Of a stretch of DNA of 64,000 nt, positions 49,729-58,122 are shown piece by piece. The DNA lies in NCBI GenBank assembly GCA_019637105.1, contig JAHBWF010000002.1:38501-102500 (forward strand). Direction: 5' to 3'. Both the position numbers and the translations under genes were made by a program. Below the pieces are notes generated by a model, which worked only from the letters and a program-made list of their open reading frames with translations, did no database searches and was not told the DNA's origin. The DNA comes from Labilithrix sp. (GTDB lineage Bacteria; Myxococcota_A; Polyangia; Polyangiales; Polyangiaceae). Each line of letters opens with the position of its first letter. The stretch's first letter is position 1.

Positions 49729-51819
49729 ATGCCGCTCCTCCACCGTTTCTCCGCGACGAGCGCGCGCGGGCTCGCGTTCGTGTCGGCGCTCGCCGGTGTG
49801 CTGGCCGCCGCGTCCGCCGCGTGCGGATCGTCCGACGTCGACAACCGCGACTTCGGCCAGCCGCCCGATCCGTCGACCTTCAACCCGGGCAGCGGCGGGA
49901 GCGACGGCTACGGCTACGGCACCGGTCCCGGCAAGGTCGAATGCCCGGCCGAGCTGAAGCGCTGCGAGCACACGATCACGTATCCGGTCGGGAGTGAGAC
50001 GGCGGTCGAGCTGCGCGGCGACTTCGGCGGCCCCTCCACGTGGGAGGCCGGCAAGCCGATGGAGAAGAAGGGCGGCGTCTGGAGCGTCGACATCCAGGTC
50101 CCGCTCTCGACCCCCATCCAGTACAAGTTCGTCGTCGACGGGACCTGGACGATCGATCCGGCGCAGCCGACGGTGACGGACGCCAACGGCAACACCAACA
50201 ACACGTTCGCCGGCAAGACGTGCGACCCCGCGCTCTGCGAAGAGGAGGGGGAGCTCCCGCCGGGCGTCTTCGACTGGCGCGACTCGGTCATCTACTTCGT
50301 CTTCGTCGACCGCTTCTTCAACGGCAACACCGCGCTCGACGCCGGCTGCCGCGTCTCCGGCGTGAGCGGCGCCATCGCCGACTACCAGGGCGGCGACTGG
50401 GCGGGCGTCACCCAGAAGATCAACGACGACTACTTCAACGACCTCGGCGTCAACACGCTCTGGATCACCGTCCCGTTCGACAACCCGGCGGTGGCCGGCC
50501 GCGGCGTCGGCGGCGACGACAAGTTCTACTCCGGCTACCATGGCTACTGGCCGAAGCTCGACACGCCGAACGATCCCACGTCGCTCTCCCACGAGTCGTG
50601 CTTCGGCTCGTTCGACGACCTGAAGACGCTCGTGTCGTCCGCGCACGCGAAGGGCCTCAAGGTGCTCTTCGACTTCGCGATGGTGCACGTGCACTCGTCG
50701 TCGCAGGTCTACCAGCAGCACAACGACTGGTTCTGGCCCAACAGCAAGAACGGCTCGCCCGACTGCGTCTGCGGCGGCCAGCACTGCCAGTGGGAGGCGG
50801 ACGCGGAGCGCTGCTGGTTCACCGATTACCTCCCGCACTGGAACTACACGAACGCCGCCGCGCGCTCGTGGGCCGTGGCGAACGCCGTCGCGTGGATCAC
50901 GAAGACCGAGGACGCCTCCGGCATGGGCGTGGACGGCTTCCGCGCCGACGCGATCAAGCACGTCGACATCTCGTGGCTCACCGAGCTCCGCGCGAAGATC
51001 AAGACCGACGTCACCGCCAACCAGACGCCGCCGCAGCGCTTCTACATGGTCGGCGAGACGTACGACTTCGGCAACCGCGACCTCCTGAAGAAGTACGTCG
51101 ATCCGTCGACGAAGCTCGACGGGCAGTTCGACTTCCCGCTGCGCAGCTACATCGTCGAGTCGACGCTCATGCGCACGCGGAGCATGAGCGACCTCGCGGC
51201 GTTCATGGACACGAACGACTACTTCTACGGCGCGAGCGCCGTCATGAGCACGTTCATCGGCAACCACGACCTGCCGCGCGTGATCCACCTCGCCGCGAAC
51301 AACCGCCTCTGGGGCGACAACCAGGCCGCGGACGGCAAGGACCGCGCGTGGCAGAACCAGCCGGGCGCGGTCGGCGAGCTCGAGGCCTTCGAGCGGACGG
51401 CGAACGGCTTCGCGATCCTGTTCACCAACCGCGGCGCGCCGCTCGTCTACTACGGCGACGAGATCGGGCTCCCGGGCGCCGGCGATCCGGACAACCGGCG
51501 CTTCATGCAGTGGACGGGGCTCAACTCGAACCAGACGTTCCTCCGGGACCGGATCAAGAAGCTCGCCGACATCCGCAGCAAGCACCCGGCCCTCCGCCGC
51601 GGCACGCGCCAGACGCTGAACGCCGACAACGACACCTGGACCTACGTGCGCGCGACGACGGGCGACACCGTCTACGTCGCGGTGAACCGGAGCGACTCGC
51701 CGCGGCAGGTGACCGGGCTCCCGCCCGGGCCGCTCGAGGACCTCGTCAGCGTGGGGACCGCCAACGGGCCGACCGTCACCGTTCCTCCGCGGCAGACGCG
51801 CATCTTCGTCGCGAAGTGA
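49729..51819 (+). CDS. GH13 alpha-amylase-family lipoprotein, second copy
   Basis: 696 residues. The signal ends ASAAC (Cys32); a Gly/Tyr linker and a glycogen-binding-like beta domain (about 75-150, AVELRGDFGGPSTWEAG) precede the GH13 barrel. Catalytic residues: Asp407 in GFRADAIKHV, Glu443 in VGETYDFG, Asp514 in IGNHDLPR. Region I reads DFAMVHVH, with Val319 where Asn is normal. It shares with the upstream GH13 protein the motif YHGYWP and the Cys cluster CVCGGQHC...CWFTDYLP. The pair probably degrades storage or environmental alpha-glucans at the surface. Confidence 0.87.
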   Translation: MPLLHRFSATSARGLAFVSALAGVLAAASAACGSSDVDNRDFGQPPDPSTFNPGSGGSDGYGYGTGPGKVECPAELKRCEHTITYPVGSETAVELRGDFGGPSTWEAGKPMEKKGGVWSVDIQVPLSTPIQYKFVVDGTWTIDPAQPTVTDANGNTNNTFAGKTCDPALCEEEGELPPGVFDWRDSVIYFVFVDRFFNGNTALDAGCRVSGVSGAIADYQGGDWAGVTQKINDDYFNDLGVNTLWITVPFDNPAVAGRGVGGDDKFYSGYHGYWPKLDTPNDPTSLSHESCFGSFDDLKTLVSSAHAKGLKVLFDFAMVHVHSSSQVYQQHNDWFWPNSKNGSPDCVCGGQHCQWEADAERCWFTDYLPHWNYTNAAARSWAVANAVAWITKTEDASGMGVDGFRADAIKHVDISWLTELRAKIKTDVTANQTPPQRFYMVGETYDFGNRDLLKKYVDPSTKLDGQFDFPLRSYIVESTLMRTRSMSDLAAFMDTNDYFYGASAVMSTFIGNHDLPRVIHLAANNRLWGDNQAADGKDRAWQNQPGAVGELEAFERTANGFAILFTNRGAPLVYYGDEIGLPGAGDPDNRRFMQWTGLNSNQTFLRDRIKKLADIRSKHPALRRGTRQTLNADNDTWTYVRATTGDTVYVAVNRSDSPRQVTGLPPGPLEDLVSVGTANGPTVTVPPRQTRIFVAK

Positions 51820-51860
51820 GGGCGCGTCCTCGAGCGGTGAAGGGCGCGGTCCGAGCGTGT

Positions 51861-51866
51861 TACGCT
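51861..51866 (+). promoter_or_regulatory. -10 element TACGCT, leaderless type
   Basis: TACGCT followed by CCGGCGCG (8 nt) and ATG 51875. Supports the choice of this ATG over an in-frame start six codons upstream. Confidence 0.4.
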
Positions 51867-51874
51867 CCGGCGCG

Positions 51875-52318
51875 ATGAAGCGCTCCTCTCCCTGGCTCGC
51901 GTCGCTCGCTCGTGTGGTCGGCTCGTCGCTCGCGCTCGGCGGCGTGATCGCGTGCGCGGACAAGGAGCCGGCCACGCCGGTCACCGCGCCGGAGCCCGCG
52001 CCGGCGACGCAGGCGCCGGCGGCCGACGCGCCGCCGCCCGAGCCGGCCGCCGAGCCGAAGAAGCGCAAGCCGTTCGAGGTCTACAACGCGTGCGCCGACG
52101 TCGTGACCATCGCGTTCGCCGCGGACCCGAAGGCCGCGAACGTCGGCAAGCGGACGATCGCGCCGAGCTCGGCGATCGAGGGGATCCGCAACCCCGACGG
52201 CAACCAGACCGTCTGGCTGTTCGACACGAACGACGAGCCGCTCCTCAAGGTCGAGGTCACGCGCGGGATGAAGCGCGTCGAGATCGGCAAGAGCTGCCGC
52301 ACGCTCGACGCCCGCTGA
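51875..52318 (+). CDS. Small lipoprotein
   Basis: 147 residues. The signal ends GVIAC (Cys27). A Pro/Ala/Thr/Glu linker (about 30-65) leads to a compact beta-rich domain of about 80 residues (FEVYNACADVVTIAFAAD, GIRNPDGNQTVWLFD, LKVEVTRGMKRVEIGKSC) with two Cys that could form a disulphide. No family recognised. Probably surface or periplasmic. Confidence 0.7.
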   Translation: MKRSSPWLASLARVVGSSLALGGVIACADKEPATPVTAPEPAPATQAPAADAPPPEPAAEPKKRKPFEVYNACADVVTIAFAADPKAANVGKRTIAPSSAIEGIRNPDGNQTVWLFDTNDEPLLKVEVTRGMKRVEIGKSCRTLDAR

Positions 52319-52351
52319 CGCGACGCCCGCGGACGCGACGTCCGCTGAGCT
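52307..52351 (+). repeat. 15-bp imperfect tandem repeat across a stop codon
   Basis: Three copies: GACGCCCGCTGACGC (52307), GACGCCCGCGGACGC (52322) and GACGTCCGCTGAGCT (52337), with a fourth decayed piece after them. The first copy contains the stop codon of the lipoprotein gene, and the duplication extends only into non-coding DNA. Confidence 0.75.
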
Positions 52352-52626
52352 GAACGCCCGCGTCCGGCGTTCGTCCTCGACCGTCGGGCGAGGCGGAGGC
52401 GGTCGTGCCGACGTCGGCGGGCATGGGCGGCGATTTTCGGGCGCTGCAGGAAGCGGACCAACGAAACGCGCGCCGTCAAGGAGAAACGTTCACGATCGCC
52501 CTTGCGTGCGTAGACGGTTGCGCTATGCCGGCGTCCCTCTGCTTGCGTCGTGGGATCGCGGGGTGACGACCCCTCGGCGCCGGCTCCAGGAAGCGCGTCT
52601 GTGGTGGGGAGTAGTGCGGAGAAGCA
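52352..52626. other. Gene-poor stretch with a weak promoter
   Basis: No credible gene. TTGCGT (52502-52507) and TATGCC (52524-52529), 16 bp apart, could drive the genes from 52627 onward. A loop-less palindrome GCCGACGTCGGC is at 52407-52418. Confidence 0.35.
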
Positions 52627-53019
52627 GTGGCGGTGACGAGGAGAGGAGGAGGCGCCTTGAGGCCTACGGCAAACTCGACGGGCAACGAGAAAGGGGTACA
52701 CTCTCGGTCTCTCGTGCCTTCTTCGCGCAAAGCTTCTGAGCTCACCATCGAAGCCATCTACGCCACGCGAACCACGCGTGAAGGCTCGTTCTGTTCGGAC
52801 CCGAACGTGCCGGACGAAGGAGAGCGCGCGCGCCTCATCAGCGACATCACGCGCTTGATCCGCGAGCCGCAGATGCCCGAGACCACCCGCACCGCGGGCC
52901 TCACGCTGATCGGCTGGCTCGCGCGCCGCATGCCGGGCGAGGCGCCGCACGCGATCGGCGTCGCCGAGGCCCGCCAGTCCGAGCGGCGGCTCCGCGCCGC
53001 GCAGCAGCGAAAGCGCTGA
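52627..53019 (+). CDS. Small protein of unknown function
   Basis: 130 residues from GTG; the first 35 are basic and disordered and may not be translated (an in-frame GTG at 52714 is an alternative). The C-terminal 85 residues look folded and helical: EGERARLISDITRLIRE, TRTAGLTLIGWLARRMPGE. One Cys is present. No family recognised. It is followed 25 nt later by the beta-propeller gene and may share its transcript. Confidence 0.5.
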   Translation: MAVTRRGGGALRPTANSTGNEKGVHSRSLVPSSRKASELTIEAIYATRTTREGSFCSDPNVPDEGERARLISDITRLIREPQMPETTRTAGLTLIGWLARRMPGEAPHAIGVAEARQSERRLRAAQQRKR

Positions 53020-53044
53020 GGGCGCGCGCGCGTCGAGCCGAGCG

Positions 53045-54334
53045 ATGGGTGAGCGTCCCCGTCGTCTCGCGCGATCCCGCTCGCTCCTCCGCGCCGTGCC
53101 GCTCGCCGTGCTCGTCACGGTCGTCGCCGCGGCCGTGATCGCCCGTCGGTCGCCGCGTCCGGTCGTCACGACGACGGAGGCGACGGCGCCGGCCCGCTCG
53201 TCGCTGCCGGTCGACGCGTCGCCGTTCGACGCGCCGCTCCGCGGCCCGTCCCCGCCGCCGAAGATCGAGGTCGCGTCCGGCGGGCCCCGCATGCTCCACG
53301 GCGATCCGCGACGCACGCATCGCGCGGCGGCGCGCGGGCCGAAGGCGCCGAACGTCGCGTGGCGAGCGCGCGTCGACGGGGCCGTCGCCGCGCAGGTCAC
53401 GGCGTCGCCCGACGAGGCGACCCTCTACGTCGCGACGCTGGGCGGCAGCATCGTCGCGCTGTCGCGCGAGGACGGCTCGCGCCGGTGGTCCGTCGCGCTC
53501 GGCGATCGCGCCTACGCGACGCCGCTCGTCCACGAGGACGGGACGATCTACGCGGGGACGGACGCGAAGAAGCTCGTCGCGATCTCGCCGAAGGGCGCGG
53601 TCGTCTTTCGCCTGGAGACCGAGGGTGAAGCCGACACGGCGCCGACGTTCGGCGGCGACGGCGCGGTCGTCTTCGGCGCCGGGAAGCACGTGTATTCTGC
53701 ACGGCGCGGAGGAGACCTCGCGTGGCGCTTCGCGGCCAAGGGGAAGGTGTTCACCGCGCCGGCCGTCGCGCCGGACGGCCTCGTGGTGGTCGGCTCGCAG
53801 GATCATCACGTCCACGGCATCGGCGCGGGCGGCGCGCTCGCGTGGACGGTCGACCTCGGCGCCGACGTCGACGGCGGCCCGGCCGTCGGCGACGACGGCT
53901 CGATCTACGTCGGGACGGACGCCGGTGACGTGGTCAAGCTCGACGCCGGCGGGCGCGTCGCGTGGCGGACGCCCGTGGGCGGCTTCGTCCGCGGGTCGCT
54001 CTCGGTGGCGCGCAACGGCGACGCGCTCGCCGGGACGTACGGTCCCGTTCCGCGCGTGGTGCGGCTGAGCCCGGCCGGCGCCGTGCTCGGCGCGTTCGCC
54101 ATCCCCGGGACCGGCGCCCGCGAGTTCGGGATCCACGGCGGACCGCTCGAGGACGGCGACGGGGTCCTCTATTTCGGCGCCCAGGACGACGCGGTCTACG
54201 CCGTCGGCCCGGACGGGGCCCTGCGGTGGCGCTTCGAGACGGGCGGGGACGTCGACGCGCCCCTCTCGATGCTCTCGGACGGGAGCCTGATCGTCCCCTC
54301 CGAGGACGGTACCGTGACATTGCTTTTGCCGTGA
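53045..54334 (+). CDS. PQQ-like beta-propeller protein
   Basis: 429 residues. An N-terminal anchor (AVPLAVLVTVVAAAVIA) and a Pro/Ser linker precede seven or eight blades with the PQQ-repeat pattern: TLYVATLGGSIVALSREDGSR, TIYAGTDAKKLVAISPKG, SIYVGTDAGDVVKLDAGG, VLYFGAQDDAVYAVGPDG. Similar folds occur in BamB and PQQ dehydrogenases, but no BamB-specific context or PQQ-binding residues are seen, so a scaffold role is more likely. A 6-nt gap separates it from the next gene. Confidence 0.82.
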   Translation: MGERPRRLARSRSLLRAVPLAVLVTVVAAAVIARRSPRPVVTTTEATAPARSSLPVDASPFDAPLRGPSPPPKIEVASGGPRMLHGDPRRTHRAAARGPKAPNVAWRARVDGAVAAQVTASPDEATLYVATLGGSIVALSREDGSRRWSVALGDRAYATPLVHEDGTIYAGTDAKKLVAISPKGAVVFRLETEGEADTAPTFGGDGAVVFGAGKHVYSARRGGDLAWRFAAKGKVFTAPAVAPDGLVVVGSQDHHVHGIGAGGALAWTVDLGADVDGGPAVGDDGSIYVGTDAGDVVKLDAGGRVAWRTPVGGFVRGSLSVARNGDALAGTYGPVPRVVRLSPAGAVLGAFAIPGTGAREFGIHGGPLEDGDGVLYFGAQDDAVYAVGPDGALRWRFETGGDVDAPLSMLSDGSLIVPSEDGTVTLLLP

Positions 54335-54340
54335 TCTACC

Positions 54341-56269
54341 GTGGGCCAGACCCGAGGGCCCCAGGCCCGCTCGGTCGCTCGTGAGATGCAGGAGATCCCG
54401 CCCGCCAAGGACACGGACGCCGAAGACGTAGTCTGGGGCCTCCAGACCGCCGAGACGCTATGGAAGCGTGGCGAGCGGATCGACGCCCTCGTCTGGCTCC
54501 GTCGCGCGGCCCAGGCCGCGGGCGACGCGAACGACGACGACCGCGCCCTCGAGCTCGCGCGCCACGCCGCGGAGCTCACGGAGTGGATGGCGAGCACGGA
54601 GGAGCCTCTCTCCTCCGAGCCGGCCGGGGCTTCGGGCGCGGCCAAGCCCCTCGCGAGCGACGCCGCGGACGCGCTCGCGGCGCCGCCGGCCGAGGTCCAG
54701 GCGCCGGTCGAGGTCGACGTCGAACCGCCGCCGCCCTGGGTGCACACGGCGCCGACGACCGCTCCTCCCGCGGTGCCCCCGCGTCCGCCGCCGCCCCGCC
54801 CGCCGTCGTCGCCGACGATGCAGACGCCGGAGCCGACGTTCTCCGAGGGCGCGACGACGGTGGCGCCGGGAGCGCTCGACGACGAGGACGAAGGCCGCCC
54901 GAGCGCGACGTCGGTGCCGCCGGCCGAGAAGGTCCACGCCGGCATGTTCGATCCGTGGGCGGACCAGGCGTCGCAGCTCGCGCCCGCGAGCCCCGCGCCG
55001 TCGTCTCCGCTCGCGCCGGACGTCGAGCCCGAGGAGGAGGTCGTCACGAGCGTGCGCCCCGCGGCGCTCGCCCGCCCGGGCTCCGACGCGCCGCTCTCGT
55101 CGCCGGCGCTCGCGCCCGCGCGGCCTGTCGCGATCGTGCCTCCGCCCAGGCCGTCCCGGCCGAGCGTCGGCGCGAAGCCGAAGGCGCCTCCAGCCGCTCC
55201 CGCCGCGCGCGCGCGTCCGCCCGCGCCGAAGCCCCGGCGCCCGCCGTCGTCGCGGCGGGTCCCGGAGCGCCGGCGCGCCGACGCCGCGACGGAGGTCGAC
55301 GTCGACGTCGACGCCGACGAGGCGGCGTCGCTGCCCCTGCCGGGCGCGCCGGCCGAGGCGCCGGCGGCCTCCGCGTATCGAGCGCCGCCGGCCGCCGAGA
55401 CGTCCCCGACCGAAGTCGAGCCCGCGCCGTCCGAAGCGTCTGCGGTCGAGGCCGCCTCCGCCCCGGCGCCCGCCGAGGCGTCTCCTGCCGAGCCCGCGCC
55501 GTCCGAGCCGGCGTCCGCCGAGGCCGCGGCGGCGCCGCTCGATCTCGACGACGTCGAGGCGTTCGCCGATCTCCCGGACGACGCGCGCACGGACTTCGCG
55601 GCCGCCGCGACGATCCACGCGCTCGCGGAGGGCGAGGAGATCGGCACCTTCGCGCTCGCCTACGTCGTGTCCGGATCGTTCGACGTCGCCGCGACGGTCG
55701 TCGACGCGCCCGCGGTGCGGCTCGCCGACGGCGCGGTGCTCCGCGCGCGCGGGACGACGGACGAGAACGTCCCGATCCGCTTCATCTGCGCGACGCCGCG
55801 CGGGGTGCTCGCGACCTGGTCCGACGCCTCGGTCGACGAAGCGTTCCGCACGATCCCGTGGGTCGAGGACGACCTCCGCGCCGCGGCGGATCGCGTCCAG
55901 ACGCTCGTCGGCATCACCATCGGCCCGCTCGGCGAGCGGCTCGACGTCTCGATCCGCGAGGAGATCGTCGGTCGCCTCACGATGCGTCCGCTCGTCGCCG
56001 GCGAGCTCGTGGTGCAGGAGGGCGAGCCGGTCCCCGGCCTCCTGCTCGTCGGCATCGGCGAGCTCGAGCTGGTGAAGGGCGACGAGGTCGTCGGCGCGGT
56101 CGGCTCCGGCGACTTCCTCTTCCCCACCGAGGTCCTCGGCGCCGGCTCGGCGCCCTCCACCGCGCGGGCGGGCTCCGGCGGCGCGCTCGTGATGTTCGGC
56201 GATCGGCGGATCGCGCAGGAGCTGCTCGTGACGTGCCCGCCGCTGCTAGAGGTCTTCGCCGGGATGTAG
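54341..56269 (+). CDS. Large protein with C-terminal cyclic-nucleotide-binding-like domains
   Basis: 642 residues from GTG (ATG 54386 is an alternative). The first 80 residues form a helical, TPR-like hairpin (TAETLWKRGERIDALVWLRRAA). About 300 residues of Pro/Ala/Glu/Ser low complexity follow. The C-terminal 250 residues look like two CNB-type beta-rolls: FADLPDDARTDFAAAATIHAL and TMRPLVAGELVVQEGEPVPGLLLVGIGELELVKGDEVV. The usual phosphate-binding cassette is not obvious, so nucleotide binding is uncertain. Its 3' end overlaps the converging lipoprotein gene by 24 bp. Confidence 0.7.
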   Translation: MGQTRGPQARSVAREMQEIPPAKDTDAEDVVWGLQTAETLWKRGERIDALVWLRRAAQAAGDANDDDRALELARHAAELTEWMASTEEPLSSEPAGASGAAKPLASDAADALAAPPAEVQAPVEVDVEPPPPWVHTAPTTAPPAVPPRPPPPRPPSSPTMQTPEPTFSEGATTVAPGALDDEDEGRPSATSVPPAEKVHAGMFDPWADQASQLAPASPAPSSPLAPDVEPEEEVVTSVRPAALARPGSDAPLSSPALAPARPVAIVPPPRPSRPSVGAKPKAPPAAPAARARPPAPKPRRPPSSRRVPERRRADAATEVDVDVDADEAASLPLPGAPAEAPAASAYRAPPAAETSPTEVEPAPSEASAVEAASAPAPAEASPAEPAPSEPASAEAAAAPLDLDDVEAFADLPDDARTDFAAAATIHALAEGEEIGTFALAYVVSGSFDVAATVVDAPAVRLADGAVLRARGTTDENVPIRFICATPRGVLATWSDASVDEAFRTIPWVEDDLRAAADRVQTLVGITIGPLGERLDVSIREEIVGRLTMRPLVAGELVVQEGEPVPGLLLVGIGELELVKGDEVVGAVGSGDFLFPTEVLGAGSAPSTARAGSGGALVMFGDRRIAQELLVTCPPLLEVFAGM

Positions 56270-56962
56270 CGCCTCGGCCACGGAACGCGGCGGGGCGATC
56301 GCCCCTCGCTTCTTGGGGCCGTCCTCGCCGATCTCCCAGCGGAGCTCCTCGTTGCCCTCGGCGCCCGCGAAGCGGAGGCCGAACCAGCGCGCCTCGCTCG
56401 AGATGGTCGAGCGCCCGTCCGGCGTCGTCGTCGGGAAGCGGATGCGGAAGACGTGGCGCCACACCGTCGTGTACGGGAAGTAGCGGATCTCGAGTGGCCC
56501 CGGCCGGTTGACGAGCTCGATCGCGGTCGGCGCGGTCTCGTTGCCCTCGTCGTCGATCAAGCGGACGATCCACGCGGTCTGCGGCTTGGTGAGATCGGTC
56601 CAGCGCACCTTCGTCCCGTAGAGCGTGACGTAGAAGCGGTGGCTGTCCTGGGTCTCCGCGAGCGTCCTCTCGAGGAGCGTCCGTCGCTGCTCGACCGTGA
56701 GGCGGTAGTCGTTCGCGTACTTCACGACGTACGCCCAGCGGAAGTCCCACGACTCGAACGTCGACGTGACGGTGAGCAGGTTGTCGAGCTCGCTGATCGC
56801 GACGAGGCTCTTCGTGCGCGTCCAGCGCTCGAGCACCTGCGCGTAGTCGCTGTCGGTGTACTCGCGCGCGCCCTTGCTCAGCGACACCTTCGGCTCCGAG
56901 CACGCGGCGGTCGCGCCGGCGGCGAGCAGGAGGAGCGCCGCGCATGCGGGTCGACGGGCCAT
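56246..56962 (-). CDS. Lipoprotein of unknown function
   Basis: 238 residues from ATG 56962: MARRPACAALLLLAAGATAAC is a lipoprotein signal (Cys21). The mature part is mixed alpha/beta with many aromatic residues (FESWDFRWAYVVKYANDYRL, SHRFYVTLYGTKVRWTDL, RYFPYTTVWRHVFRIRFP), suggesting a soluble beta-rich domain on the membrane surface. No family recognised. The open frame extends a further 129 codons upstream but without gene-like composition. Its stop lies inside the end of the opposing gene. Confidence 0.75.
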   Translation of the reverse strand: MARRPACAALLLLAAGATAACSEPKVSLSKGAREYTDSDYAQVLERWTRTKSLVAISELDNLLTVTSTFESWDFRWAYVVKYANDYRLTVEQRRTLLERTLAETQDSHRFYVTLYGTKVRWTDLTKPQTAWIVRLIDDEGNETAPTAIELVNRPGPLEIRYFPYTTVWRHVFRIRFPTTTPDGRSTISSEARWFGLRFAGAEGNEELRWEIGEDGPKKRGAIAPPRSVAEALHPGEDL

Positions 56963-57416
56963 GCCACACTCTCGCCCAAGCAGCGGCGCCACCGCAAGCT
57001 CTCGCCGCGTCGCGGCGGGCGCGCCGCGTCGAGCGCCGGCGCCCCGCGAACGTTCGGTCGCAGCGCACGGCCGCGGCGCCGCGAAATGCGCGAGGCATGA
57101 CGGCCGAGACATGGCGCCGGGGTCGCCGCGCTCCGCTCGCGCACCGGACCGGACCGCCGGGGGAGCGCGCCGCGCCCCGCTCGCGTTCGTCGCGGAAGCG
57201 TTCGAGCCCGTTCGCTTTCCGTCTCTCCATGCGGACCGAAGCAACGCCGTTGGCGTCGTGTGGGTGGGGCGGCGCAGCCTTCGTCGAAGCGATCGCCGCG
57301 AAACTTTCCGCAGCGAGGCGCGTCCATCGGAGCGCTGCCCTCGTGGCATGTGCTTCGCACGTTCTTCGTCACCCAGTCACGGCCTGACCGGCCCGAAGCT
57401 CCGTGACACCTCGCCG
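56963..57416. other. Intergenic region without a visible gene
   Basis: About 450 bp between a minus-strand lipoprotein gene and the next plus-strand gene. Frames on both strands stay open, but this reflects GC content; their products are Arg/Ala/Ser-rich and have no recognisable segment. I see no hairpin or repeat of note. Confidence 0.5.
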
Positions 57417-57422
57417 TATAAG
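57417..57422 (+). promoter_or_regulatory. -10 element TATAAG
   Basis: A 5/6 match to TATAAT, 7 nt before TTG 57430. It would fall inside the gene if translation began at GTG 57403. Confidence 0.4.
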
Positions 57423-57429
57423 GTGCGCC

Positions 57430-57915
57430 TTGATCGACAAGCTCGACTTTCTGGTTCGCTTCTGGGAGCTGAAGGCCCGCAACGCTTCGCTCGGCGAGCC
57501 CCTGGCCGCCCGCGAGCAGATCGAGCTGCTCTCCCTGATGCAGCTCGTGACGGGCGATCTCGACGTCCCCGCGATCGGGCCGTACGAGCGACCGAGGCAC
57601 GCGCTCCCGGCGCAGATGATCGGCGACGGGACGATTCTCCCCGTCGAGGTCCGGAGCGTGGCGGCCGGCGCCGTGATCGTGAGCTGCGCGGGGATCGTCC
57701 CCGCGGGCGCGCAGGTCATCCTCCGCGCGGCCGATGCGGTCACGGGCGTCGAGTACGTGCTCCCGTGCAACGTGCTCTGGGTCTACCGCGGCGCTCCGAC
57801 GATCGTCGCGCTGAGCGTCGACGGCATCCCGACGCGGAGCGTGTTCGTGGGGGTCCCGGAGCCGAAGCTCTCGATGCCGCTCGCGCTCGGCAAGCACGCG
57901 CGCCTCGTCGGCTGA
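57430..57915 (+). CDS. PilZ-like domain protein
   Basis: 161 residues from TTG 57430 (a GTG at 57403 would give 170). The N-terminal 40 residues are helical (LVRFWELKARNASLGEPLAA). A beta-barrel-like domain follows with ERPRHALPAQM and VRSVAAGAVIVS in the places of the RxxxR and (D/N)xSxxG motifs that bind cyclic di-GMP; both are imperfect, so binding is doubtful. Cytosolic. TATAAG at 57417-57422, 7 nt before the TTG, is a good -10 and favours the shorter, leaderless version. Confidence 0.5.
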   Translation: MIDKLDFLVRFWELKARNASLGEPLAAREQIELLSLMQLVTGDLDVPAIGPYERPRHALPAQMIGDGTILPVEVRSVAAGAVIVSCAGIVPAGAQVILRAADAVTGVEYVLPCNVLWVYRGAPTIVALSVDGIPTRSVFVGVPEPKLSMPLALGKHARLVG

Positions 57916-58041
57916 CGGCGCGACGCCGCGCGGCGCGCTCTCCGTAACGCGCCGCGCGCGACGCGGCCCCGCACGGCGAGGCGAAGCCGCCCGACGCGGC
58001 GCGCCGAGTTTTCTTTGTATCCCACACGCGCTCCCTCGGCG

Positions 58042-58047
58042 TATAAC
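58042..58047 (+). promoter_or_regulatory. -10 element TATAAC before the aminopeptidase gene
   Basis: A 5/6 match to TATAAT, giving a leader of about 70 nt. The nearest -35-like hexamer (TTGTAT, 58015-58020) is 21 bp away, too far for a standard promoter, so another sigma factor or activator may be involved. Confidence 0.4.
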
Positions 58048-58122
58048 CGATGGCCAATTCGGGGAGATCCCGCTCTCGAGGGTCCCCGATCCCTCCGGTC
58101 TCAACCCCCACGGTACGGTTAG

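Noticed and set aside
52506-52739. Small frame on the plus strand (77 codons)
   Set aside because: Arg/Gly-rich product without domain, overlapping the better-supported gene at 52627.
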